A stretch of DNA of 64,000 bases from Marifrigoribacter sp965178585 (GCA_965178585.1 OZ238267.1:930001-994000), one strand, 5' to 3'; counted from the stretch's first letter, positions 26,339-34,231 are shown. Notes: a model not told the origin generated them from the sequence alone. Numbers and translations: made by a program.

Positions 26339-26980
26339 TTATTGAGACCATTTTTCTGGGTTAATTCTCCAATCCGAAAGAATTTCTGCTTCAGAAGCTG
26401 TAATGTATTTAGATTTTTCAGCAAGAAGTAATAAATTTTCATAGTTACTCAACGTATTTAAAGTAACATTTGCATTTTTAAAATTTTCTTCTGCAATAGC
26501 AAATCCATAAGTAAATATAGCAACCATTCCTTTTACATTTACGTTCGCTTCTTTTAATGCTTCAACTGCTAATAAAGAGCTTTTTCCAGTACTAATTAGA
26601 TCTTCAACAATGATTGCATTTTGTCCTTTTTCTATATGTCCTTCAATTTTATTCTGGCGGCCATGTTTTTTAGCTTCAGGACGAACATAACAAAATGGAA
26701 GGTTTAATACATCTGCTACTAAAGCGCCAATTCCTATAGCTCCTGTTGCAACACCTACAATAACATCTGGCTTTCCATAAATTTCTTCAATTTGCTTAGC
26801 TAAGTTTTCTCTTAGATAATTTCTAATCGTTGGATAAGACAATGTAATTCTATTATCACAATAAATTGGAGATTTCCATCCAGAAGCCCATGTAAAAGGG
26901 TTTTGTGGTTGTAATTTAATTGCATTAATTTGCAAAAGTAATTCGGCAGTTTTTTGAGCTGTATCTTTGTTTAAAATCAT
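26339..26980 (-). CDS. pyrE: Orotate phosphoribosyltransferase
   Basis: Converts orotate and PRPP to OMP in pyrimidine synthesis. 213 residues from the ATG at 26978-26980 (MILNKDTAQ), where homology starts. The PRPP motif is IIVEDLISTGKSSL, with VGVATGAIGIGALVAD and the catalytic-loop Lys region RPEAKKHGRQNKIEGH. Only 7 nt separate this start codon from that of the divergent Nudix gene, and its -7 box lies over the Nudix start codon. Confidence 0.95.
   Translation of the reverse strand: MILNKDTAQKTAELLLQINAIKLQPQNPFTWASGWKSPIYCDNRITLSYPTIRNYLRENLAKQIEEIYGKPDVIVGVATGAIGIGALVADVLNLPFCYVRPEAKKHGRQNKIEGHIEKGQNAIIVEDLISTGKSSLLAVEALKEANVNVKGMVAIFTYGFAIAEENFKNANVTLNTLSNYENLLLLAEKSKYITASEAEILSDWRINPEKWSQ
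26962..26969 (+). promoter_or_regulatory. -7 promoter box of the Nudix gene, inside pyrE
   Basis: TATCTTTG on the plus strand matches TAnnTTTG. It lies within the first codons of pyrE (antisense), 18 nt before the Nudix ATG at 26988. Confidence 0.45.
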
Positions 26981-26984
26981 AGTG

Positions 26985-26992
26985 CAAATGTA
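26985..26992 (-). promoter_or_regulatory. -7 promoter box of pyrE, over the Nudix start codon
   Basis: The complement reads TACATTTG, an exact TAnnTTTG match, 4 nt before the pyrE ATG. It covers the ATG (26988-26990) of the divergent Nudix gene. Confidence 0.45.
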
Positions 26993-27611
26993 TAAAGTTT
27001 TTGTTAAAGACATACCTATAATTCTATCAACTAAAAAAAATATTGGAAGTCAGTATACGGCTATTCCTTTAAAAATAGTAAACCTAAAAAAACTAATAAA
27101 ACAAATAATTAAGGGCGAGTTGTTTTACATTAATTTGTATCATAAAAATGAAGAGAAATTAGAGAAGTTTCTTAAGAAAAAGTTACCTGTTACTGAAGCA
27201 GCAGGAGGGTTGGTTTATAATAATAAGAGAGAAATACTATTTATTTACCGAAACTCTAAATGGGATTTACCAAAAGGAGGATTAGAAAAAGGAGAAAGTT
27301 TTGAAGAAGCTGCGATAAGAGAAGTTGAAGAAGAAACGGGTGTGCAGGATTTAGAAATTAGAGATTTTATTGCAAAGACCTATCATGTATTTAAGCGTAA
27401 CGATAAGTTCAAGTTAAAAATTACTTATTGGTATGAAATGTATACGGAATATAAAGGAGAATTAATTCCACAAGAAAAAGAAGGAATTAAAAAAGCTAAA
27501 TGGAAAAACTTTGAAAAATCTCAAAAAGCCTTACAAGGTTGTTATGAAAACGTAAAACTACTTTTTCCAAAAGAATATTTAACCACCCACCCTAACGATA
27601 GGGTATCGTAA
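26988..27611 (+). CDS. Nudix hydrolase
   Basis: 207 residues. An N-terminal ~68-residue segment of unknown fold precedes a Nudix domain that begins at TEAAGGLVYNN. The Nudix box is GGLEKGESFEEAAIREVEEETGV: Gly, then the REVEEE core binding the metal. The preceding SKWDLPKGG is typical of diphosphoinositol/diadenosine-polyphosphate-type Nudix enzymes. The substrate is not decided. The start is taken at the ATG at 26988, not an earlier in-frame start at 26967, because that would overlap pyrE. Its last 33 nt overlap the convergent M14 peptidase gene. Confidence 0.9.
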   Translation: MYKVFVKDIPIILSTKKNIGSQYTAIPLKIVNLKKLIKQIIKGELFYINLYHKNEEKLEKFLKKKLPVTEAAGGLVYNNKREILFIYRNSKWDLPKGGLEKGESFEEAAIREVEEETGVQDLEIRDFIAKTYHVFKRNDKFKLKITYWYEMYTEYKGELIPQEKEGIKKAKWKNFEKSQKALQGCYENVKLLFPKEYLTTHPNDRVS

Positions 27612-29333
27612 ATGAGCATTTTCGTAATTATTGGATTGTTTGTGAATCCAATCTAATTGTAAATGCCAGTTGTTTGCAAATTTAGGGTCATTAACTAATT
27701 TATTTTCAAATTCTATTTTAATATCTGGATTTTTTTCTAAAAATTCAAAAGCTAAATCTTCCCAAACATAAGGTGAAAAACCTTCCTTTTGTTGTAAAAT
27801 AGTGTCGAAAAAATTCCAATTAAAAAATGAATCTGGAGCTGAAGGTTCTAAGGTCTCTAGTAAATAACGAACACTTTCTTGCTGAGTCTTTACGATATAA
27901 TCTCCTTTAAATACTTTTACTGTTTCCGTAAATGATTCTGTTTCAGTATTATAATGGAGGTAATGGCCTTCATAAGGGGATTTAACAGTTTTATAATTTT
28001 TTATTCTATAAACGGTAACCTCCATTAGTGTGTCTTTTTTAACACGTTTTATATTAACCTTATTTAATTTTAAAAGTTCAATAATATTCCACCATCCTCT
28101 TGGAATAACATAACTTTCAGGTATGGTTACGCTTTGTTTGGGTTCATAAAAATTTTGATAAGAAATTTCTTTTGTAAAGGGTTGATTTCTATCGTATTTT
28201 AATCTTTTTGCATTGGTAACTTCACTAGGAATCATTTTTCCTTCATAACCTTTAAATTGTAAATTTGAAGTTTTAGTAGTATCAATTTTCCATGAAATTG
28301 GGTAAGAGGTTCCAGCTTTATATTTTTCTGGAGAGTAGGAGGTAAGTTTTTTTATTTTTTCTGCATCCCTTTCAGCAATGGAGATAAAACTTTTCATAAG
28401 CTCATAGGTTCCTTCTACTCTTTGCTTGTATGGTTTTAACATGTGAGTTTCGACCATCATTCCTAGTGTATTAAAAAGAGATGTATAGCCGGTAGAATAT
28501 CTTGGTGAATCAAAAAATTGTGAAAACCCACTATCTGGAGTCCTGTTAAAAACGTTTACATAAGGAGTGATATCCCAATTTTTTTGAGCTAATGAATCCT
28601 CCAATTGTGGCATAAAGGAAGTGTGCATATAATTTCCTAATTCTCCACCTAATTTATTATGCTGTGTAAATAAATGAGTTAACGTGTATTGGTAATCGGC
28701 TCCATTGCTTACATGATTGTCAATAAATAATGCAGGTTGTACCGTCCTAAAAATATCTGCAAAGGCTCTGGCATTTTTTGTGTCAGATTTTATAAAGTCT
28801 CTATTTAAGTCAAAATTACGTGCATTACCTCTAAATCCATATTCTTTCGGACCATTTTGATTGGTTCTAGAAGTAGCGTTTCTGTTAAGAGCCCCGCCAA
28901 TATTATAAACTGGAATAACTGCTATGATGGTGTTCTGAGGAGTTTCAATTTTTTGTTGAGCTAAATCTCTTATCAGCATCATGGAGGCATCTATCCCATC
29001 ACTTTCACCTGGATGAATACCATTATTTATTAAAAGGATATTTTGTTTTTGATCTTTTGAGAATTCAGATTCAAAAGTTCTATTAGGATTAAAGGTTACA
29101 AGATGTAAAGGTTTGCCGCTATCGGTTCTATCCATTTGGTACATCGTTACTGATTGATAGTTGTCAGAAAGTTGTGAATAATATTCTATTATATCATCAT
29201 ATGTTTCAGTTTCAGTACCCTTGGATTTCTCAAAAGTAGTGGTGAAATCGAATTCAACATCTTTTTTTTCTGAAGAACAGGAGGTTAGAGATAAATAAAA
29301 TAAGCTTAATAAAAAAAACTGAAGTATTTTCAT
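27579..29333 (-). CDS. M14-family zinc carboxypeptidase, lipoprotein
   Basis: 584 residues. A lipoprotein signal with lipobox LTSC (Cys19) anchors it in the envelope. The M14 zinc site is complete: His107 and Glu110 in GIHPGESDG, and His207 in FIDNHVSNG, with Arg178 in LNRDF and a likely catalytic Glu in MMVETHML. Large M14 lipoproteins of this kind are common in Flavobacteriia and probably trim peptides outside the cell. The last ~200 residues form an additional domain of unknown function. Its promoter region is shared with the rhodanese gene. Confidence 0.92.
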   Translation of the reverse strand: MKILQFFLLSLFYLSLTSCSSEKKDVEFDFTTTFEKSKGTETETYDDIIEYYSQLSDNYQSVTMYQMDRTDSGKPLHLVTFNPNRTFESEFSKDQKQNILLINNGIHPGESDGIDASMMLIRDLAQQKIETPQNTIIAVIPVYNIGGALNRNATSRTNQNGPKEYGFRGNARNFDLNRDFIKSDTKNARAFADIFRTVQPALFIDNHVSNGADYQYTLTHLFTQHNKLGGELGNYMHTSFMPQLEDSLAQKNWDITPYVNVFNRTPDSGFSQFFDSPRYSTGYTSLFNTLGMMVETHMLKPYKQRVEGTYELMKSFISIAERDAEKIKKLTSYSPEKYKAGTSYPISWKIDTTKTSNLQFKGYEGKMIPSEVTNAKRLKYDRNQPFTKEISYQNFYEPKQSVTIPESYVIPRGWWNIIELLKLNKVNIKRVKKDTLMEVTVYRIKNYKTVKSPYEGHYLHYNTETESFTETVKVFKGDYIVKTQQESVRYLLETLEPSAPDSFFNWNFFDTILQQKEGFSPYVWEDLAFEFLEKNPDIKIEFENKLVNDPKFANNWHLQLDWIHKQSNNYENAHLRYPIVRVGG

Positions 29334-29452
29334 AGTAATTAATAATGTTAACAGAATAATAGATGTTTATACTCTTGTTTCTATTTGTTACAATATTAAT
29401 AATAAAATTACACTTCAATTTGTGTATTCAATATGTTATTTTCTTAATTGAC

Positions 29453-29488
29453 CAAATATAGAACAAGGCAGTAATTGTTTTATATTTG
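29453..29488. promoter_or_regulatory. Back-to-back -7 boxes for the M14 peptidase and rhodanese genes
   Basis: On the minus strand 29453-29460 reads TATATTTG, 119 nt before the M14 start. On the plus strand 29481-29488 also reads TATATTTG, 112 nt before the rhodanese start. The two divergent boxes are 20 nt apart, so their polymerase sites would overlap. The long leaders leave room for regulation, but no clear operator was found; single TGTAAC half-sites occur at 29512-29517 and (inverted) near 29387. Confidence 0.45.
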
Positions 29489-29600
29489 TTTTTTAGACGA
29501 TTTTTATAATCTGTAACAATTAAATAAAATAAGCGTCTATAATTAAAGGAATTCTAAAAAGGATTTTTTTAAAGTAAACTATAATTTTAAATAATTGAGT

Positions 29601-30011
29601 ATGAAAAAGATTATCTTATTAGGAGTGTTTATAATGTTCATTTTTCTTCAATCCTGTAAAGATTACTCAAAAGATGTAGCAGATAAGGGTAAGATAGAAT
29701 TAATATCACCACAGCAAGTTTACGATGCTGTATATAGTGAGGATTCTGTGCAATTAGTAGATGTAAGAACACCTAAAGAGTTTAAAGAAAGTCATTTAAA
29801 GGGAGCGCAAAATATTTGTGTTACTAGTGATGATTTTAGTGAGAAAGTTAAAACTTTAGATAAAAACAAACCCGTTTATGTTTATTGTAAAAAAGGAGTT
29901 AGGAGTGCAAATGCCGCTAAAAAGTTAAAAAAAATGGGATTTACTAAAATCTATGATATGGATGGAGGTATCTTATTATGGGAAGAGAAGAGACTAGAGG
30001 TAAGTAATTAA
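29601..30011 (+). CDS. Rhodanese-domain lipoprotein
   Basis: 136 residues. A lipoprotein signal (FIFLQSC, Cys19) precedes one rhodanese domain (about 33-136). The active-site loop is CKKGVRS with Cys96 as the persulfide-forming residue, and VQLVDVRTPKEF is the conserved N-terminal motif. Envelope rhodaneses carry sulfane sulfur or act as sulfur-binding chaperones. Its place directly before a cytochrome island suggests a link to sulfur-compound chemistry, which is inference. The ATG at 29601 is used in place of a TTG two codons earlier. A terminator follows at 30039. Confidence 0.88.
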   Translation: MKKIILLGVFIMFIFLQSCKDYSKDVADKGKIELISPQQVYDAVYSEDSVQLVDVRTPKEFKESHLKGAQNICVTSDDFSEKVKTLDKNKPVYVYCKKGVRSANAAKKLKKMGFTKIYDMDGGILLWEEKRLEVSN

Positions 30012-30038
30012 CAGTATTTAAACTTGATTAAATATTTA

Positions 30039-30068
30039 AACCTGTAACGATGTTACGGGTTTTTTTTT
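30039..30068 (+). terminator. Terminator after the rhodanese gene
   Basis: An 11-bp stem AAACCTGTAAC / GTTACGGGTTT (one T-G wobble, 3-nt loop GAT) is followed by a run of T. It separates the rhodanese gene from the hexaheme lipoprotein gene. Confidence 0.8.
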
Positions 30069-30110
30069 GTGAAAATATTTCAATTATTATTCATTTGTGA
30101 TTTTTAATAA

Positions 30111-30147
30111 TATGACAAATGTCATAGGCTATGTAACAAAAGTTACA
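30111..30147. promoter_or_regulatory. Composite double-dyad operator upstream of the hexaheme lipoprotein
   Basis: Two inverted repeats of the same geometry lie side by side: TATGACAAATGTCATA (30111-30126) and TGTAACAAAAGTTACA (30132-30147), 6-bp arms with a 4-bp spacer each. They are 5 nt apart, with centres 21 bp apart (two helical turns). Both fit TRTRAY-N4-RTYAYA, a one-base relative of the CRP-type TGTGA-N6-TCACA. The same module recurs at 31399-31435. It ends 35 nt before the start codon. Confidence 0.75.
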
Positions 30148-30182
30148 GAAATTTGATACTTAAATTCAATAAATTTTATATT

Positions 30183-31244
30183 ATGAAATCAATTAAATAC
30201 TTTTTGGCTTTATTGTTAATCTCTTCTTTTTTAGTAAATTGTACACACGACCCTTACCAACCTATAGATGGTGTTGATGGAGCCGATGGTGCAGCTGGTT
30301 CAGATGGTGCAGATGGTATGGATGGAGTAGATGGTACTGCATCTTGTGTAAATTGTCATAATAATTCTCATAGGGATTCTATAACAGCTGCATATAATAT
30401 ATCACTGCATAGTATACAAACAACAATGTTTAACGGTCAGTTATTAGCTGAGTATACTAATAGAACATATTGTGCTCAATGTCATACCAACCAAGGTTAT
30501 ATAGAGTATATGGAAACTGGAGCGGTACTTGATACTGTACCACTTCCGACAGCAATATCTTGTACTTCTTGTCATAGCGATCATGATACATTTGATTTTG
30601 AAAATGACGGTCCTGATTATGCTTTAAGAAATGTAGAGCCATTGCAATTAATTGTAGATGAAAACTACCATATTGATTATGGAAATACTAGTAATAGCTG
30701 TATCAGCTGTCATCAACCTAGAACAGCAGAGCCAGCAAATGATGGAAACGGAACATTTACTATTACAAGTTCGCATTGGGGACCACATCATGGACCACAA
30801 TCAACAATGCTAGAAGGTATACAAGGCGCTCAAATACCAGGATCAATGGGTTACCCAGGAATTGCTACAGCTACTCACAGAACTAATTCAACTTGTGTAA
30901 GCTGTCATATGGGAGAAACAACCAATGGAATGGATGGAAGCCATACTATGTGGCCAACTGATAACGCTTGTGTATCATGTCACTCTTCAGGAATACCAAA
31001 TGAAGTTGGAGGTTTAGCAAATGATATGAATACGTTAGCTATGTTATTAGAAAACGTAGTAAGTCAAGATGGTACTGTTACAGGAATTGTTCATGACGAT
31101 CATCCACAACCAGGAACATACACAATATTAGAAGCTCAAGCAGCTTGGAATTACTTATTTGTATTAGAAGATAAGAGTAATGGTATACATAACCCAGCTT
31201 ATTCTAAAGCATTAATAAGAAACTCTATAGAAGCATTAGAATAA
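30183..31244 (+). CDS. Hexaheme c-type cytochrome lipoprotein with collagen-like stalk
   Basis: 353 residues from the ATG at 30183; an earlier in-frame start would spoil the signal peptide. The lipobox is LVNC (Cys20). Residues 29-52 are a Gly-rich triplet repeat (GVDGADGAAGSDGADGMDGV), like a short collagen-type spacer. Six CxxCH heme sites follow: C55, C97, C127, C173, C238 and C263. Many extra His (HWGPHHGPQ, HTMW, VHDDHPQPG) could be distal ligands. It is probably an outer-membrane electron carrier or terminal reductase held away from the membrane by the stalk. It does not match a named multiheme family that I recognise. It has its own operator and terminator. Confidence 0.88.
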   Translation: MKSIKYFLALLLISSFLVNCTHDPYQPIDGVDGADGAAGSDGADGMDGVDGTASCVNCHNNSHRDSITAAYNISLHSIQTTMFNGQLLAEYTNRTYCAQCHTNQGYIEYMETGAVLDTVPLPTAISCTSCHSDHDTFDFENDGPDYALRNVEPLQLIVDENYHIDYGNTSNSCISCHQPRTAEPANDGNGTFTITSSHWGPHHGPQSTMLEGIQGAQIPGSMGYPGIATATHRTNSTCVSCHMGETTNGMDGSHTMWPTDNACVSCHSSGIPNEVGGLANDMNTLAMLLENVVSQDGTVTGIVHDDHPQPGTYTILEAQAAWNYLFVLEDKSNGIHNPAYSKALIRNSIEALE

Positions 31245-31281
31245 TATTAGTTATTATATAGATTTATTTTATTGACTTTAT

Positions 31282-31319
31282 AAAACCGCAACACCTTTTA
31301 AAAGGTGTCGCGGCTTTTA
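31282..31319 (+). terminator. Terminator after the hexaheme gene
   Basis: An 18-bp imperfect hairpin with arms 31282-31299 and 31300-31317 (two A-C mismatches; core CACCTTTT/AAAAGGTG) ends in a T run. Confidence 0.8.
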
Positions 31320-31398
31320 TAATTTTATAATGCGTAATTCTCATTTTACTTATCTAATTGCATAAAAATATTAACATTTGATAATATTTATGCAGTAT

Positions 31399-31435
31399 TA
31401 TGATAATAATCATAAATTATGTAACAATAGTTACA
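31399..31435. promoter_or_regulatory. Composite double-dyad operator upstream of the EB_dh-like lipoprotein
   Basis: Two dyads, TATGATAATAATCATA (31399-31414) and TGTAACAATAGTTACA (31420-31435), have 6-4-6 geometry, are 5 nt apart, and have centres 21 bp apart. The arrangement matches the operator at 30111-30147 exactly in order and spacing, although the spacers and linkers differ. It ends 43 nt before the start codon. Confidence 0.75.
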
Positions 31436-31478
31436 GACATTTACATAGAATTAAAACATACTTTAAATCAATTATATT

Positions 31479-32747
31479 ATGAAAACTATTAAATTATTAT
31501 TCGCGACATTATTTATCGCCACGTTATTAGTAAGCTGTACCCATGAAGACTCACCTGATTATTGTGATGTTGATGATGGAACTCCAGATATAGGATACAG
31601 TTTAGATACCTTATTAGTAAAGAAGTTTTCTACTGCTCCAACTTTTGATGGAGATGTTGATGAGGTATGGAATGAAGCGAGACCTTTAATGAATGCAGCA
31701 ACAGTAACTACAGCTGGTGATAGAATAATTACATTAAATAAATCGAGTAATTATAATACTGCATTAGAACCAACAGATTTAATGGATCCTTATACTGGTG
31801 AGGCTTATAATTATTCACTGAGAGGAGGTCATGATGGTGAATATTTATATCTTCTTTTTGAATGGGAAGATGATACTGATAGTCAAGACCGAGAATCTTG
31901 GTTTTTCAATTCTGAAACCAGTCAATGGCAACAAGAAAATAAGTATGCAAATCATGTAAATGACAAATTTTATGAAGACAAATTCGGCTTTATGTTCCCT
32001 ATTAAAGTAAATGGAGCCTATCCTGAAGGTTTTGCAGGAGGTACCTGTACAGTAACTTGTCATGGTAATTTAGCATTGACAGGAATTGATGAAGAAGATG
32101 CTGGTAATAAAGTTACTAGACACTATATGAAAAACGAAGGAGAGTTGACAGATTTCTGGCATTGGAAAAGAGATAGACATGCATTAGCTGAAGCTTGTGA
32201 TGATGGTTATGTTCAATGGGAAGATGATTTTGGTTATGCTACAGCAAACGGAAGAAAAAATGATGAAGGTATTTCACCTTATGCAAATAATCAAACATTT
32301 ACAGACGAAATAACTGGTATGAAAGGTCCTAAATACGTGATTCCAAATACAAATAATTACTATTGGATTGAACAATCTCAAATTGATGGAGGAACTGCAA
32401 AAGCAGTTACTGGAATTGCATTAGATGGTACAATAACTCATGAAGGAGGAACAATTAATCCTAATGGAGATCCTGATTACTCACAAGGTTTTGGTAACAA
32501 AAGAATACCAAGTATTATAATTAACCCAGCTGGACAAGGAAATGATCATAGATCTGAAGTTCAAGTAAAAGCAAAGCATATTGGTACAGGCTGGCAATTA
32601 GAGATTAGAAGAAAATTAATCACAGGCGATCCTACTGATAAAGAGTTTGAATTTGGTGAAAACATACCTTTCGGATTAGCAATATTTGGTAATGCTGCAA
32701 TTGCACATGGACAAACTAATTTCTTGACAATGCTAGTTGAAGAATAA
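31479..32747 (+). CDS. Ethylbenzene-dehydrogenase-related heme-binding lipoprotein with CX3CH motif
   Basis: 422 residues. The lipobox is LLVSC (Cys20). The body (about 45-420) fits the EB_dh-type heme-binding beta-sandwich seen in the gamma subunits of ethylbenzene and DMS dehydrogenases: VKKFSTAPTFDGDVDEVWNEA near the start, GGHDGEYLYLLFEWED, and DRHAL later. A heme-c-like motif CTVTCH lies at residues 190-195, with three rather than two residues between the cysteines. I infer a periplasm- or outside-facing electron carrier. The gene is monocistronic, under the same composite operator as the hexaheme protein. Confidence 0.8.
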   Translation: MKTIKLLFATLFIATLLVSCTHEDSPDYCDVDDGTPDIGYSLDTLLVKKFSTAPTFDGDVDEVWNEARPLMNAATVTTAGDRIITLNKSSNYNTALEPTDLMDPYTGEAYNYSLRGGHDGEYLYLLFEWEDDTDSQDRESWFFNSETSQWQQENKYANHVNDKFYEDKFGFMFPIKVNGAYPEGFAGGTCTVTCHGNLALTGIDEEDAGNKVTRHYMKNEGELTDFWHWKRDRHALAEACDDGYVQWEDDFGYATANGRKNDEGISPYANNQTFTDEITGMKGPKYVIPNTNNYYWIEQSQIDGGTAKAVTGIALDGTITHEGGTINPNGDPDYSQGFGNKRIPSIIINPAGQGNDHRSEVQVKAKHIGTGWQLEIRRKLITGDPTDKEFEFGENIPFGLAIFGNAAIAHGQTNFLTMLVEE

Positions 32748-32757
32748 TCTTATCTAT

Positions 32758-32787
32758 AAAAGTGCAGGTTTTTTTATCTGCACTTTT
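32758..32787 (+). terminator. Terminator after the EB_dh-like gene
   Basis: A perfect 10-bp stem AAAAGTGCAG / CTGCACTTTT with a 10-nt T-rich loop, 10 nt after the stop codon. Confidence 0.8.
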
Positions 32788-32826
32788 AAAACAGATTCTA
32801 AGATTTTTTAATTTAAAACTTTTAAT

Positions 32827-33216
32827 ATGAAAAAAATAGTTCGATTAATAATGATGGTGTTTTTGGGATTAGCAGTTAATTCTTGTTATTACGATGCGCT
32901 ACCAGATGAAGATTATGATCCTGTTGATCCAGATGGACCAGATCCGGTACTAATCTCCTACGAAAATGATATTGTTCCTCTTTGGGTACAATGTACAGGA
33001 TGCCATAAAGAAGGCGGTGACGAGCCAAATATGCTTGATAATTCGTATGAAAACCTTTTGGATGGATATGTTATTCCAGAGAATGCAGATGAAAGTATAT
33101 TGTACAAATCTCTTATTAATGATGGTGTAGAGTTAATGCCTCCAGGTTCTGCTTGGCCATCATCAAAAATTAATTTAGTAAGAGACTGGATTAATCAAGG
33201 AGCTTTAAATAACTAA
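32827..33216 (+). CDS. Monoheme cytochrome c-like lipoprotein
   Basis: 129 residues. The lipobox is VNSC (Cys20), followed by an Asp/Pro-rich linker (DPVDPDGPDP). One heme site CTGCH lies at residues 56-60 in the context NDIVPLWVQCTGCH, as in small cytochromes often found with outer-membrane redox proteins. Met in VELMPPG is a candidate axial ligand. It is 17 nt upstream of the DUF5777 barrel gene and forms an operon with it, so the two may work together at the outer membrane. Confidence 0.88.
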   Translation: MKKIVRLIMMVFLGLAVNSCYYDALPDEDYDPVDPDGPDPVLISYENDIVPLWVQCTGCHKEGGDEPNMLDNSYENLLDGYVIPENADESILYKSLINDGVELMPPGSAWPSSKINLVRDWINQGALNN

Positions 33217-33233
33217 CTTAAAAGTATAAAAAC

Positions 33234-34103
33234 ATGAAAAATTATATAACATTACTTTTTGTTTTTTTGATGCTCCCTTTTATTGCTATTTCACAAGAAA
33301 ATGGAGATAAACAAGAAAATGATTCAATACCGAAAAAAATAAAACCAAAATTAGAAAGAGCTGCATTCGAAAGTTCTTATATCATAGATAATCCAACTAA
33401 CGTAGTACTTAATAAAAAAGCACTAGAAGTACAAATGCAACATAGGTTTGGAGAATTCAACAATGATAAAAATGATATGGCTGGTATTTGGGGAAATTCA
33501 AATATTAGACTTGGTTTAGCATATGGACTTCACGAAAGAGTTACCGTTGGATTTGGTACTACTAAAAATAATCGTTATCAAGACTTTAATGTAAAGGTTG
33601 CGATATTAAGACAGAGGCGAGAGGGTAATAGTATGCCGTTTAGTCTATCTTATTACGCTAATTGGACTATTGATGCTCGACCAAAAGAGAATTTTGCATA
33701 TCTTTCAAGTAGGTGGTCATTTTTTAATCAAATTATAATGGCTCGAAGATTTAATTCTAAATTTTCTATGTCTGGAACCTTGAGTTTATCACATTATAAT
33801 GTAGTTGAGAATACTATGAGAAATGACATGGTCGCTTTTTCTTTAGGAGGACGCTATAAAGTATCTCCTAATACTTCTATTTTAATAGATTATAGTCAGC
33901 CTTTAACAAAGTTTTTGCAGGACAATCCTCATCCAGGGATAAGCATAGGTATTGAGTTTGGTACATCTTCTCACGCCTTCCAAATTTTTGCAACCAATTA
34001 TCATGGAATTGTTCCACAAGACAATTATATGTTTAACAATAATGATTTTTTTGATGGGAATATTATGTTAGGGTTTAATATAACGAGACTTTACAGTTTT
34101 TAA
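33234..34103 (+). CDS. DUF5777-type outer-membrane beta-barrel protein
   Basis: 289 residues. A signal peptide ending IAISQ is followed by alternating polar/hydrophobic strands and a terminal aromatic residue (...ITRLYSF), the usual mark of an outer-membrane barrel. The sequence fits the DUF5777 family (SSYIIDNPTNVVLNKKALEV, HRFGEFN, LGLAYGLHERVTVGFG). The role of these barrels is unknown. In my recollection they tend to lie near cytochrome c and YceI genes. Its context suggests a sheath or pore for heme proteins, which is inference only. Confidence 0.82.
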   Translation: MKNYITLLFVFLMLPFIAISQENGDKQENDSIPKKIKPKLERAAFESSYIIDNPTNVVLNKKALEVQMQHRFGEFNNDKNDMAGIWGNSNIRLGLAYGLHERVTVGFGTTKNNRYQDFNVKVAILRQRREGNSMPFSLSYYANWTIDARPKENFAYLSSRWSFFNQIIMARRFNSKFSMSGTLSLSHYNVVENTMRNDMVAFSLGGRYKVSPNTSILIDYSQPLTKFLQDNPHPGISIGIEFGTSSHAFQIFATNYHGIVPQDNYMFNNNDFFDGNIMLGFNITRLYSF

Positions 34104-34162
34104 AAAAGTGATTGATTTTTAATTAAAAGAATTTTATTGAAAAATAATTTCTAATTAACCAC

Positions 34163-34206
34163 AAAAGGATTAGATCACTTTATAATAAAAATCTAATCCT
34201 TTTTGT
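34163..34206 (+). terminator. Terminator after the DUF5777 gene
   Basis: A perfect 13-bp stem AAAAGGATTAGAT (34163-34175) / ATCTAATCCTTTT (34191-34203) has a 15-nt loop. It separates the lipoprotein/barrel unit from the iron-sulfur/NrfD operon that follows. Confidence 0.8.
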
Positions 34207-34231
34207 ATAACAAATAATACTATTTCTCAAA

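Noticed and set aside
30044..30057. TGTAAC-GAT-GTTAC sequence after the rhodanese gene
   Set aside because: It is the stem of a terminator hairpin followed by a T run, with a 3-nt rather than 4-nt spacer.
30270..30345. Short tandem repeats in DNA that could suggest a repeat array
   Set aside because: They encode the Gly-x-Asp stalk of the hexaheme lipoprotein in frame; there are no spacers or palindromes as in a CRISPR array.
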